Below, in pieces: positions 13,030 to 23,479 of a DNA stretch of 64,000 bases (its first letter is position 1; each line of letters opens with the position of its first letter). Origin of the DNA: Branchiostoma floridae (taxonomy: Eukaryota > Chordata > Leptocardii > Amphioxiformes > Branchiostomatidae); contig NC_049995.1 in the NCBI RefSeq assembly GCF_000003815.2, forward strand, positions 9,463,031 through 9,527,030, read 5' to 3'. The notes below the pieces were generated by a model. It was given only the letters and a program-made list of their open reading frames with translations, was not told the origin of the DNA and searched no databases. Position numbers and translations under genes: made by a program.

Positions 13030-13144
13030 ATGAACGAATCCAACATCACGTCATTGACATCCGGGTATCCTGAAGAGTTCATTGACTTCGACGATGCATC
13101 ATGGGTTCTGGCGAGTCTGTTCACTATCATCAGCATACAAGCAG
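13030..13144 (+). CDS. amt: AMT coding exon 1
   Basis: Codes residues 1-38 plus one base: the N-terminus and first membrane segment (DDASWVLASLFTIISIQA). The acceptor at 12965-12966 has a long pyrimidine tract and leaves a 63-nt 5' UTR. Donor GCAG|GTGGGA. Confidence 0.9.
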
Positions 13145-16100
13145 GTGGGAACTTACACAGTACAACAGTTATCAACATTGACATAGAAAGAGACTACTCG
13201 AATCTGTTGCGTTGGCTTAATCAATATGTTGGGTTTTTACTTGTAGAAATGATTAATGATGATGAAACACACACACACACAGACACACACAGACACACAC
13301 ACACAGAAACACACACAGACACACACACAAACACACACACACACACACACACTACCGTACATGATTGTTAGAAAAAAGTCTGCGCATTGTACACCTGGAC
13401 ATTATCTTCACCAGGGTCTTATAATTAGTGGTGAGAAGATGAGAACAAAGGTAGGGCTGACTGCCCGGGGCGAAACATCACCCAGTGTAAAGAACAGAAG
13501 TCGTTAACCCCCAGTCACAGGTCAATGAACCCGTTGCGTTACACACAATAGTAGAAAATTACTGAGTAGAAACTTTTTCACTGCCTGGCTCTAACTGTAA
13601 GTAACAATTGTAATTTCTTCCATGTCAGTTCCTCTCATTCGTAAACAAGTCGTAGTCACAGCTTAAATCTGTAAAAAAATATACAAATGAGACATAGATT
13701 GATATCATGATATCATCTCATATGTCCATCGCGCCCTCATATCTTTCTTTCAACTTTTTTTTGTAGGAATGGCACTACGGGAAGTAGCAGTGGTGTCGAC
13801 CGGAAATGACGTCAACGTAGTGACGAAATGCATCTGCAGTGTTGTCCTGGGCGGATTTGCATACTGGATATTTGGCTATGCCCTGAGGTGATGACAAGTA
13901 TTTAGTTTTTATTGTGTTTGTTTCGTGAACCGTGTACATTTCATTACAGAGAGGATACCGTGTTAAGCTGATAAGATAAAGAAAAGATTTGCTATTTATT
14001 TTCCAGGTTCTTTAACAAAAAGTGGTTTGTTATTTAGCCTTTTTTGGACATTTAGAAGACACAGACACAGACACAGACCTTGACTATCGACAAATGCTTG
14101 CTTCATCCAGCCATTTTCCCTAAATGACGTAACTCAGACCTTACCGTTGCATGATGGGAGACAGGAGGACTATGGGTAACGCCGCAGAAAAATCACAATC
14201 ATGACTGCATCCTTCAAAAGTTTTCTGTAATGATTTTCTTCAAACTTGTAGCCAATATTTATGTTTTACCGTAAACTGGACAGTAGTATTTACGACGTTT
14301 TTCTTCCTCAGCTTTGGGAGGGATTACGGCACGAATCCATTTTGCGGCTGGGGATCGTTCTTCGTCACAGCGCCTGACGTCAGACTACAGGGTTGGCAGT
14401 ACGCGCACTTCTTCCACCACCTGTCGTACGTTACCATGGCGACCACGCTCGTGTCAGGCGCAATGGCGGGAAAAATGAGGTTGAAGGCCTACATGGTTTA
14501 CTGCATCGTGAACGTCCTGCTGTTGGTGTTCCCTATGCACTGGGTCTGGGGACACAACGGATGGCTAAAACTACTAGGTACGTTCGTCGTTAGTTCACCT
14601 TTATCCGCGGGGTAACCTATATCCGTTGTTTTTAAAAGTGTACTTAAGGACATGGATTTGACAGACACTAGTACTGGTTTAATAGTGCAATATTTTCAAA
14701 ATTGCAATTTAAAATCATTGTTCGTTGACTTGTTATCCGGAACCACTGTTTTTAAAAGCAACGGATATAGGTTACCCCGTGGATAAAGGTGAACTAGCGT
14801 TAGACATTCAGGTGATATGATACACAAAATAACAGTTACTTAAGTAAAGAAGCAAAAAAATCTAAGCAAAATAGCTAACTTTATTGTATTTTTAACAGCC
14901 TTTCTTGTTTTTGGTCGTAAAACTGGCAAATACAGATGCTACAGATTGGTGTCTGTAAAAAGTTATGAAAAAACACTATTGAAAAATAACATATAAAACC
15001 TTTTTAAAAGTATAATTATCTTCCAATAGACATCAATGTTAACAATTCTGTAGACTGGTTTTCTGCACTTTGTATCTATGGATAACCGTACATGTGGTTG
15101 TATTTTCTTGTCTTCTTCGATATGTAGGTGCGACAGATGTGTCAGGTGCAGGTCCTGTGCACATGATATCAGGAACACACAGTTTGGTTCTTGCCAAGCT
15201 CATGCTACGACGAAGGATGGAAAAATCCAACCCAGAAAGCCAACAACCAACACGGGAGTCACCTGAAAAGATGCTGATTGGCTCATGTCTGATTTGGTGA
15301 GACCACATTCAAAACTTTTTTTACCTCCACGGAAAATGGAGGTATAGTTTTAGGTGTGTCTGTGTGCCTGTCTGTTTTTGTTTCCGGCTATTAGTGGTCA
15401 GCATAACTTTAGAACCCCTAGATGTATCACGGTGGTTATTGGTATGTGGGTAGGGGTTGGGAAGACGAAGGTCATTGTCGATTGTCGTTTGACCTTGGTA
15501 CTGAAGAAAAAACTTCCGTTTTTTGTATCTTTTGACCTGGGCATGCAATTGCCTTGGTGTTTTGGTGGTAGATAGCTTTTGATTTATGGAAGAAGTGATG
15601 CATGTTTGGACCTCCTAGCAGTTTGTTTTGGAGCTGTAGTGGCATTTCTCCAATTGTAGTAGATTCTGTTCAACTGCATAATGGTAAAAACGTAACAAAA
15701 ACAGGAAAATTTGTTTATTTTTCTACAGATGGCTAGACAAGTTGTGCTGCATGTGGAATCCATTTCTGCTGCAAACGTGTACAATTTTAGTATAGTGTAT
15801 AGTCTTGAAATGACCGCCATATTGGAAATATAAATCTTACTCTGTGACGTCATTTCCGGCAGGTGCGGTTTTCACAGTCTAGCCATAGGGAGCGCGTTCG
15901 GCATCGCTGGGTTAAAATGGAAGCTTGCTTCAAGGTAAATATATTATATATTGTACCATTCAGAAAAAAGCATATTATACAAAGTCTAGAGTAAAGACTC
16001 GTCTGTCACGTATATAGATTTGAATTTCTTGTTCTAAGTTTAACCAAGAGCAGACATCATAATGCCTAATATTTGTCAAATCGCATCCTCTTCAGAGCTG

Positions 16101-19100
16101 TGGTCAATACATTTATCTCATCTTCAACTGGAGCCATCGTTGCCATCCTTTTAAGGTAAGTGCAAATACGTTATATAGTGTCTGTACATGCAGGGGGATA
16201 AACTTAAAACATTATGCATTGTAGGATGTATGCTTTGCGGAAATACTTAATCATGTAGGGGGCACGACGTCTTCCTTCGTACATTATCATTCATCTTTAG
16301 TATGTTTAATATTCTGTGACATTTATACTGGATTCTGGTATCTTTTTAAATTAAAGTTCATAGTACTTTAATACATGTACATTAAGAACCGCAGTAATGA
16401 TTGAACAGGTTTCTAAAAGTTTAATTTTCTTATCTCTTTTTAACCAGTTACTACTTCAACAAAGGCAAGATAAAAACTGGAGACCTGACGCAAGGAATCT
16501 TAGGGTCACTAGTTGGCGTTTCAGGTAAGCAACTTTATCTTGCAAGGTCGAGCTATAAGATATTCAAACTTAAGCCTATGCCCATATCAGTTATGGGATC
16601 AGTCTGAATTCTGGAAGCGAGGACGTCTTACAGCTTTCCCATGATGCAACAGTCAACATGGCGGACAAATATATACATGTACAAAGTGTACATTTGCGTC
16701 AAGATATTCACATATCAATGAAGTGAGCACTGAATATATCCAGAGATGGTCAATACAGATACCACATATAAGTTACAAGCCTCAGTGTATTTCATGTCAC
16801 TTGTTATCAGGATAAAAATGATGATGATGATGAAAATAAAAATGACGTCTTTTAATTTTGTGTACCCAGGTATCAGCCGCGTCACCCATCCATGGGCTGC
16901 TGTGATAATAGGCGGTGTCAGTTCTGCTCTGGCCTACTTTGTTCCCGTAGGACTAAACAAGCTAAAGGTGAAACACAAAGGTTTTTGAATAGTAGAACTC
17001 ACTATCAACGAACGTCTGGCTCTCTTTTTGATGAAAATTGAGCTCTCGATTAAATAATCTCCAAGTAGATTTACCCGTGGTATCAGGCAGTTTCAAATGT
17101 AGCCCAAGCAGTGTCCAACGGTCACCAGCTGTTGGACACTGCATGCCCGTAGCCAGGATTTTGGTTGGGGGGTTTCTTTTTAGTACTTGTGGGACCATCG
17201 AGCGCCGCAGGCGCGAGACTCACGCCTTCGGCGTGAGCTGCCTAGGGGGGTCCGGGGGCATGCTCCCCCGGGAAAAATTGAAATCATAACCCCCTGAAAC
17301 GCCATTTCCTGCATTTTGACGGGCAAAATTCGCTGGCTAAGTTCAATGGAATTTGTCTTAAAATACAAAAGGTTTTTGGCATAAGTCTTTGAGGCCGACT
17401 CCCCCGACATATTTTCGCCATGTCTGATACCAAAGGTGGGAGGCGTTGCAATGGTGGTCCGGGAAATTTTGAAATCTGGACCCTCTGAAAAGCCATTTCC
17501 TGCACTTTCTGGGGGCAAATTTTGCTGATAGACTCACTAGGATTGAATGAAATGTCTATTAGTGAATAATGCAAATCAGTCATGCCATTGAAAAAAATCT
17601 TGGACATGAAAAAGGGGACCTTTGAGCATGAAAAAGTGGACCTTTGAGCATGAAAAAGTGGACCTTTGAGCATGTGGGGGGGGGGGGTTCTTCCGAACCC
17701 CCCCTGGCTACGGGCATGCACTGCTTGGAAAGCTTTTGATATTGCCTAATGCCACAGGTAGATCTGCTTGGAGGTTATGAAATGGAGACAATTTCCTTTC
17801 TGTCTTTCTTTCTTTTTCTCTCTCTCTAAAACATGCAGTAATACACTATAAACACTTTCTGCTCGTCCTCTCTTCTAAAATTACAAGAATCGAAGTATAG
17901 GTTGTGATTGATTAAGAAAATGACAGGGTTTACAAAGCACACCACAAGCCGTTATTTGGTTTTTCAATAGAATAAAACAATCTGATGCGATTTCTTAAAT
18001 GATCACCAGGTCAATGACCCCGTGAATGGTGTGGCTGTCCACGGCGCATGCGGACTGTGGGGAGTCCTGTCTGTAGGGATCTTTGGAGTATTGGAGCTGG
18101 AAGGACAACCCAACACATACCGGAGTATGATCGAGGTGAGGATGTTTCGAGCTATATACGGTCTTTACGTATAGGGTTAGAAATTTCTATGTACAAAACC
18201 AATTGTTAATGTACCTAGCCAACGGTACGGCGACCGTCTGTCACCTAACACGGGACAACACTGACTTGTTCTACTTCATACTGCAGCTAGGTGTCGCTGC
18301 TGCAGTGTTAATAATGCGGTCCCAAACGTGACTGAATAAATAGTTAAACACTTCGTTGTGTACTTTGTTATCCAGTGACTTACAAAATATGCGGGAAATT
18401 TTGTACCCTTCAGTTTGTGTATATTCTTTCATTTTCTCAGATACTTGAACGAAAAAAGTAGAATATGTCTATGTGTGAAAATCTGTTCTTCCCTGACAGA
18501 ATTCCGTTTCGTGATGAATCATGCAAATGACCATAACATTTACATAATCAATGCATGATGAGGTACACATTTAATTAACTTATCAACTTACATAATTGTA
18601 ACAAGTATGAAATCCCATTATTTACCACCAAGAAAATATGGTCCTATATAATAACTATGCAAATTAGACCCTAATTTGTAAAAATCTATATCTCCATTTG
18701 CCATTAAGTACAAATGTTACATTTTAAAGAAAGAAGGGCAAAAAGAGCTCAGCCAAAAAGAATGCGATGGAAGCTCTGTTCATGCAATATCTTTCCAATC
18801 GTGCCAGATGATACTCAAGTGTTTGTTTGTTGTTTCATATTCTTCTAAAGGGAGGAGGGTTGTACCTGTTCGGAGTTCAAACGTTGGAAGCAGTCATCCT
18901 CATTTTCTGGAGTGCCGGCACTTCCGTTGCAGTCTTCAAGGTCATTGACGTCACCATAGGACTGAGCGTGACCCCGGAAGTAGAAAAGGGAGGACTTGAC
19001 CTGTACGAGCACGGTGTAGGAGAACCACCTGCAGAGCTCTCGGAGAAGCCGGAGAAAAGAGAGGACGAAAAGAGAGAGGAGAAGAAGAGAGAGGAAGTGG

Positions 19101-19951
19101 TGGAGGAGAAGGATGGGTATGACTCCAGCTCAGAGGGCAGACAAAAGAAGAGTGAAGAAGATGTGCCCGTCAAAACTCACGTCAGACGTGAAAAAGACGT
19201 CACAAACGTCTCGCACGTCAACGAAAAGTCTTCGACACCAACACGAACCCCTGGCGTCAGAGTCGGAACCGATTCCAGACAAGCTTCGACCAACCCGAGT
19301 AGACACGAGGTCGAAGTCCACCGTCCCACAAATGTCGTGGGGACTAAAAAGACTCAAAACACAGTTTCTCACGTGGTTGCAAGCGTCGTGGGAGATCAAG
19401 AAGAAAACGCCATACGACACTCCGTTGAGGATGGAACGATTTCTAAGAAAAACTCATTGGAGAGAAAAGACAGTGGGTACGACTCTGGGACTGGATCACC
19501 ATTCAAGATAAACTCCTTAGAAAAGAATGACATCAGTTACGAGTCTGAGATTGAAACAATTCCCAAGACTTTCGCCTCAGAAACAAAAGACAAAAGTTGC
19601 GACTCTGGCAATGGTAGTGAAGAAGACACAGCCAAGAAGGGAAGTCGTCGTCTTAGAAGCATTAAAGGGTCCATTTCTAAAGCTTGCAGCATTATCTTTT
19701 CAAACGACAGTACATTGTCTACCATTCAAGAGACATCAACTGATGGCGAGACAGTATCGATAGGAAATGACCCTGACTTGCGAAAGTCCATCCTTAAGTC
19801 GATCTTGGACAGAAAGTCCGTCTCATTGAAGAGAAGGGAGAAGGTTCTGCGGTTCCTTGAAGGGGACAGGGTGACCTACCCGGCAACGGACACTTTCCCT
19901 CGGATTTCAAGGGGTCAAACTATGACCTTTATGTTTCACGACTCGGACTGA
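13030..19951 (+). CDS. amt: AMT-family ammonium transporter (10 coding exons)
   Basis: Joined exons 13030-13144, 13767-13887, 14312-14577, 15128-15296, 15863-15934, 16096-16155, 16448-16524, 16870-16967, 18010-18135 and 18851-19951 total 2205 nt: 734 codons plus TGA, all junctions GT-AG and in phase. The product is a polytopic membrane protein of the AMT/Mep/Rh superfamily, which conducts ammonium or ammonia. Family marks: DDASWVLAS near residue 21, GNDVNVVTK near 51, GTNPFCGWG near 85, HWVWGHNGW near 155, and the pore twin histidines H179 (GPVHM) and H337 (VAVHGACG). Family-typical GLDLYEHG closes the membrane core; after it comes a hydrophilic tail of about 300 residues, rich in Ser, Asp, Glu and Lys. 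Odd points: the usual F-N-x-G-S block after W-x-G is F-H-S-L-A here, and a conserved pore Phe seems to be Tyr (Y118). The first ATG after the acceptor at 12966 was chosen as start; it precedes the conserved first membrane segment by a normal distance. Confidence 0.93.
13265..13354. repeat. CA microsatellite in AMT intron 1
   Basis: Nearly uninterrupted (CA)n with a few GA interruptions, about 120 bases after the exon 1 donor. Confidence 0.95.
13767..13887 (+). CDS. amt: AMT coding exon 2
   Basis: Codes residues 39-79: family block with GNDVNVVTK and GGFAYWIFGYAL, the second membrane segment. Acceptor TTTTTTGTAG, donor CTGAG|GTGATG. Confidence 0.92.
14312..14577 (+). CDS. amt: AMT coding exon 3
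   Basis: Codes residues 79-168: TNPFCGWGSFF loop, YAHFFHHLSYVTMATTLVSG membrane segment and HWVWGHNGWLK. Acceptor TTCTTCCTCAG, donor CTACTAG|GTACG. A MITE starts ten bases into the following intron. Confidence 0.93.
14588..14799. mobile_element. MITE with about 41-bp terminal inverted repeats, copy 1
   Basis: Arms 14588-14628 and 14759-14799 match at 39 of 41 positions; each contains TTCACCTTTATCC and GGTAACCTATATCCG (or complement). Related copies lie at 30141-30367 and, as one arm only, at 60936-60976. It sits in AMT intron 3 immediately after the splice donor. No transposase is encoded. Target duplication is unclear. Confidence 0.85.
15128..15296 (+). CDS. amt: AMT coding exon 4
   Basis: Codes residues 168-224: GATDVSGAGPVHMISG with pore histidine H179, then a basic, hydrophilic loop in place of the family's usual glycine-arginine loop, then the start of the next membrane segment. 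Acceptor GATATGTAG, donor ATTTG|GTGAGA. Confidence 0.92.
15863..15934 (+). CDS. amt: AMT coding exon 5
   Basis: Codes residues 224-248: W-C-G-F followed by HSLA where most family members have N-x-G-S. Acceptor TTCCGGCAG, donor TTCAAG|GTAAAT. Confidence 0.88.
16096..16155 (+). CDS. amt: AMT coding exon 6
   Basis: Codes residues 248-268, a membrane segment (VVNTFISSSTGAIVAILL) matching the family's VNT block. Acceptor TCCTCTTCAG, donor TTAAG|GTAAGT. Exon of 60 nt. Confidence 0.88.
16448..16524 (+). CDS. amt: AMT coding exon 7
   Basis: Codes residues 268-294: KGKIKTGDLTQGILGSLVGVS, matching the family's GDL-x-N/Q-GILGGLV block. Acceptor TTTTTAACCAG, donor TTTCAG|GTAAGC. Confidence 0.9.
16870..16967 (+). 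CDS. amt: AMT coding exon 8
   Basis: Codes residues 294-326: VTHPWAAVIIGGVSSALAY membrane segment followed by LNKLK. Acceptor TGTACCCAG, donor CTAAAG|GTGAAA. Confidence 0.9.
17108..17142. repeat. 12-bp perfect inverted repeat
   Basis: GCAGTGTCCAAC at 17108-17119 and its exact complement at 17131-17142, with an 11-base loop. The right arm contains the CACTG that is duplicated around the adjacent TIR element. Confidence 0.7.
17142..17718. mobile_element. 577-bp TIR element in AMT intron 8
   Basis: Begins CATGCCCGTAGCCAGG and ends with the exact reverse complement. CACTG flanks both sides (17137-17141 and 17719-17723), a plausible 5-bp target duplication. The interior has poly-G/poly-C near the ends, two related blocks around CCATTTCCTGCA, and three tandem copies of a 22-24 bp unit containing GGACCTTTGAGCATG. 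No intact transposase ORF. Confidence 0.75.
18010..18135 (+). CDS. amt: AMT coding exon 9
   Basis: Codes residues 327-368: NDPVNGVAVHGACGLWGVL with the second pore histidine H337, then the cytoplasmic-to-membrane turn. Acceptor GATCACCAG, donor ATCGAG|GTGAGG. Confidence 0.93.
18851..19951 (+). CDS. amt: AMT coding exon 10 (last membrane segment and tail)
   Basis: Codes residues 369-734. It opens with GGGLYLFGVQTLEAV and the family-typical GLDLYEHG, then a long charged tail. The tail has three DSGxxS matches: D575-S580 (DSGYDS), an overlapping D579-S584 (DSGTGS) and D619-S624 (DSGNGS); a related YDSSSE lies at 458-463. Acceptor TTCTTCTAAAG at 18849-18850; TGA at 19949-19951. Confidence 0.9.
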   Translation, partial: GGGLYLFGVQTLEAVILIFWSAGTSVAVFKVIDVTIGLSVTPEVEKGGLDLYEHGVGEPPAELSEKPEKREDEKREEKKREEVVEEKDGYDSSSEGRQKKSEEDVPVKTHVRREKDVTNVSHVNEKSSTPTRTPGVRVGTDSRQASTNPSRHEVEVHRPTNVVGTKKTQNTVSHVVASVVGDQEENAIRHSVEDGTISKKNSLERKDSGYDSGTGSPFKINSLEKNDISYESEIETIPKTFASETKDKSCDSGNGSEEDTAKKGSRRLRSIKGSISKACSIIFSNDSTLSTIQETSTDGETVSIGNDPDLRKSILKSILDRKSVSLKRREKVLRFLEGDRVTYPATDTFPRISRGQTMTFMFHDSD

Positions 19952-20183
19952 TAGTGAAACAAACTTTGTTTCTACTGCCGTGGGTAGCTTGACTAAAATC
20001 ACGCTCCTAGCGGCTGGCCCTAGAAATGCCACCGCCCTAGGGGGAGGGGTCATTAACCCCAGCCAGCAAGAGATAGTATTTCTGTAAATCTTCCGTGTAT
20101 ACATTTCAATCCTATCAAATTGTTATAATCTAAATCACTAATTTTTCACAAGCAATAAGCAATCCCCAATCATGATAATCATT

Positions 20184-20203
20184 ATATATATATATATATA
20201 CGG
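20184..20203. repeat. TA microsatellite
   Basis: Short (TA)n run in the 3' region of the AMT gene. Confidence 0.8.
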
Positions 20204-20521
20204 GTAGTGTTACAATATATCGATAGTGATATCTGGTTATTGTATCCAAATAGACAGCATTCTTGTATCTCAATTAAAAAACTGATGTAATGTTAGAAAT
20301 ATTTATCCGGAATTACTACGATATTATTTCACCAATGTATTAACAATTTGCTTTGGATTCGAAGTCAGGGTCTTTAATGAAGTCAAATTGTAATTTTTCT
20401 TTCAGATTATCAATATTGATAGTAACAGCAGAAAAAAATTAAACATGTAGAATTGAAAAATGTATTGAATTGTGCTGTACTATATTTTCTGTTTATTTAC
20501 ATATCATCGACATGAATAGAC

Positions 20522-20527
20522 AATAAA
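20522..20527 (+). terminator. Candidate poly(A) signal of AMT
   Basis: First canonical AATAAA seen after the stop codon, 571 bases downstream. Confidence 0.4.
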
Positions 20528-20539
20528 CAAAGAGGAGAC

Positions 20540-21255
20540 AAGGGCGTGATCACGTGACTTCGACCTCTATAATCCCCAAGGAAATATGACTTGACTTAAG
20601 GAAATATAAAGAAAACATATATGGCAATTCTCCACACGCTTTCACAAAGACTTCAAGTCAAGTAACAAATGCATCAGAGAGTAAACCGACTCCGTCGTCT
20701 GTTAAGCTCTTGCTCATTAACGGGACTGCGTTAATTAACATCTATACATGTTTGTGTATTTAGAGTCAATTGCTCAGTAATATGTCTGAATTAAAGGTAC
20801 TTTTACTCTGTCCCTAACAATATTCCTTTGCATTATCACTCTCAAGTATATGTGTAACTCGTTAGGTACACGGCTCGTTCTCATTTTAATGTCGAAATGC
20901 TGTCGCCTGGCTTTACGCATTGATATGGAGCAAATTGTAGACAAAATCACTGATTCCTTCATTTTTCCACAACCCCTGTAATGTTTTACAAAAGATGCAC
21001 AACAACATTCATATTGGTTCATGGCTTTGAAGGTTATTATAGCCTCGGGTGGGATTTCAACCCCTAAAAAATGGCTGTCGCCTGAGAAGAAACGAAGCAT
21101 TCAAATAGTAGCCAAAAATGTAACAATTCAGTTCCCAGAATGATTGTTCGGTATGTGAAACCAGCTGACCAGGCCCTCCGACCGATCACGTCAGATCGCT
21201 ACTATCACTGATCTTGGAGGCTGTGTGAGGTGGTTTATGCCTGTCGCCAGATTCT
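20540..21255. other. Non-genic stretch
   Basis: No gene, repeat array or transposon end recognised. Confidence 0.4.
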
Positions 21256-21629
21256 GTAACAAACGTTACCACCACGAGTACGATGGTTGCCACGGTTATA
21301 TTATTCACATATAAGACTAGAAATGACCGTTTTCGTGACGCTGTACAGTTTTCCTGGCTTTCTAAAGAAACAAGAAAGGGTTGTTGACTGTCATTTGTAT
21401 CCCACCTTGCTTAGCAAAATGTTGTACAGAATGACTGTAACCAACGTTACCATTGTTCGATGCTGTCTAAGCTTTCTATTTGACCTGGTGTAAAAAAGCT
21501 TCCCACTTTTAAAATGTTCCTAGGGACGTCCACTTATACCTAAATGATGTAGTCAATAAGGTGAGTCCTTTCGAAGAAAACAGGGTAAAGTCTACTGTTG
21601 TAACAAACGTTACCGGTAACGTTTGTTAC
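21256..21629. repeat. Spaced GTAACAAACGTTACC arms ending in a perfect 30-bp palindrome
   Basis: The 15-mer GTAACAAACGTTACC occurs at 21256-21270, with one change at 21437-21451 (GTAACCAACGTTACC), and at 21600-21614, where it is followed directly by its exact reverse complement to 21629. The palindrome centre reads GTTACCGGTAAC. Confidence 0.8.
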
Positions 21630-21879
21630 CTGCCCTGTAATGCATTACCAATGGGACCGAAAATAATAAGTTGCCATTTTTTGGCTATGGTTAAAAGAGG
21701 AATTTTCCTAAACAACCAGGTAGTTTTCACTGAAAATAAAGCCGATTTATTTTTCGACCAAAAAATGCCATTTTCGACATTTCAATGAGAACGAGTGACA
21801 CAAGCAATACACCTATGTATATCAAACACGCAGAGGGAAAGAAATGGAATTCAAAGAACACGGATACCGACAAATTGCA

Positions 21880-21931
21880 AACACACACACAGCGAAAGGA
21901 AGACAGACAATGAAGAAGAAATGGAGACACA

Positions 21932-21970
<39 letters not shown>

Positions 21971-22165
21971 AGAGAGTGAGAGAGAGAGAGACAGGCAAAC
22001 AAAAAACGACACACACCGTACAGAGACACGAAGACAGGTGGATAGATGGAGAAAGTTACACTGACAAACATTCTACAAATATACAGAGAGGGAAGGGGAG
22101 AGAAAGAGAGAGGGTAGAGACGGAGAGAGAGAGAGAGAGAGAGAGAAAGAAAGAATTCGAAGGAG
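21880..22165. repeat. CA and GA microsatellites
   Basis: (CA)n at about 21937-21968 and (GA)n at about 22085-22145, with looser CA- and GA-rich sequence between. Long ORFs here are translations of the simple repeats. Confidence 0.9.
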
Positions 22166-22289
22166 AGAGTAATCAAAATGGGACAGAAATGATCCTCCAA
22201 AGTCTATACACTTTCCCACGCGGCGGCCATGATAGATCGAAGATGAGGTCAATGAGGCAAACAGACAAAACTTATTTCTGAAATCAGCT

Positions 22290-22860
22290 CCCATTTAGTT
22301 TTCCACCAAACCACACAAATTTTCACAATATAAGATCAAACAAAAATGTCATAACTAGTCTTATGTACCGAAAGATGAAGCAATTTAGAGTAGCGTACTA
22401 CTAGACTGTTCCCATAGTCCCTTAAGAGATGCAAAATAAAATCATAATAATGCAGCCATTCTCTTATTGGTCTATTTCCTAATTGCCAGGATATCTTTGG
22501 TTGAACTGCTAATTATGATGGACGGTCTTTTGTTTGCCACATTGAACTCGTTTTAGGTCTATCATGGCCGCCGCGTGAGAAATGTGTATACGGCTGGATA
22601 GCAGGCTACTCCAAACCCAGATTGCAGGAGGTACGGAGAATGATGCTTGGCACCAGGCCAGGCTGCATTGAGACGCCCTGCTAAGTGGAGGCAATAATTG
22701 CATTACCAGATAACTTCATTAACGTGCAAACTGCCCATTAGATGATTGCACGACGCCGATATACACATGTGGGCCAAGACGTGAAGAGTCCCCGGCTGAG
22801 ATTGAACTCTGGCTCTATTTCTACAGGACCGATTAGGAGCTCACAATCGTTGGTTCACTG
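22290..22860. other. Non-genic stretch
   Basis: Nothing recognised. Confidence 0.4.
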
Positions 22861-22873
22861 ACGGAATGAATTA

Positions 22874-22915
22874 ATGGATGGATGGATGGATGGATGAAAG
22901 AACGAATGAATGAAA
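22874..22915. repeat. ATGG/ATGA tetranucleotide repeat
   Basis: Five ATGG units followed by degenerate GAATGA units. Confidence 0.75.
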
Positions 22916-22959
22916 TAATTAAAAGATCGCACTGAGATAACGCAAGACCATCCAGGTCT

Positions 22960-23475
22960 TGAAGATTATTGAAAGGCCTCGGAGATTGTTGAAAGGCTTT
23001 GGAGATCATTGAAAAGTTTTGAAGATTTAATTCATTGAATGGCCTTGGAGATTATTGAAAGGTTTTGAGGATTATTTAAAGGACTTGGTGATTATTGAAA
23101 GGTTCTGGAGATTATTAAACGGCTTTGGAGATTATTGAAAGGCTTTGAGATCATCGAAAGATCGTTGAAAGATCTTTGAAAGACCAAGGAGATATCATTG
23201 ATGGATTGATGGAAGCTATGCGATCGTCGAAAGATCGGTAAAAGATCATAAAAAGACCTTGGAGATTATTGACAGTTTAATGGTATATTGATTGGAAGGC
23301 TTTGCGATCGTTTTAAGATCGTTGAAGGATCATTGAAAGACCTTAGAGATTATTGAGAGATTATTGATAGATTAATGGAAGGCTTTGCGATCGGTAAATG
23401 ATCGTTGAAAGACCTTTGAAAGACCTTGGAGATTATTGGGAGATTATTGATAGATTTGAGCACTCGTTGAAAGAC
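22960..23475. repeat. Degenerate minisatellite (GATTATTGAAAGGCTTTGGA)
   Basis: Some 20 imperfect repeats of 20-30 bp built on GAGATTATTGAAAGG and GATCGTTGAAAGA. Confidence 0.75.
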
Positions 23476-23479
23476 CGTA

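Noticed and set aside
13256-13507. ORFs across the CA repeat in AMT intron 1
   Set aside because: Translation of a microsatellite; the GT donor at 13145 ends the exon.
14393-14593. 66-codon ORF overlapping AMT exon 3
   Set aside because: Shadow frame of the transporter exon, whose own frame matches the family.
19113-19511. 132-codon ORF within the AMT tail exon
   Set aside because: Alternate frame of the long open last exon; no independent evidence.
21727-22281. Long ORFs on both strands
   Set aside because: Built from CA and GA microsatellites.
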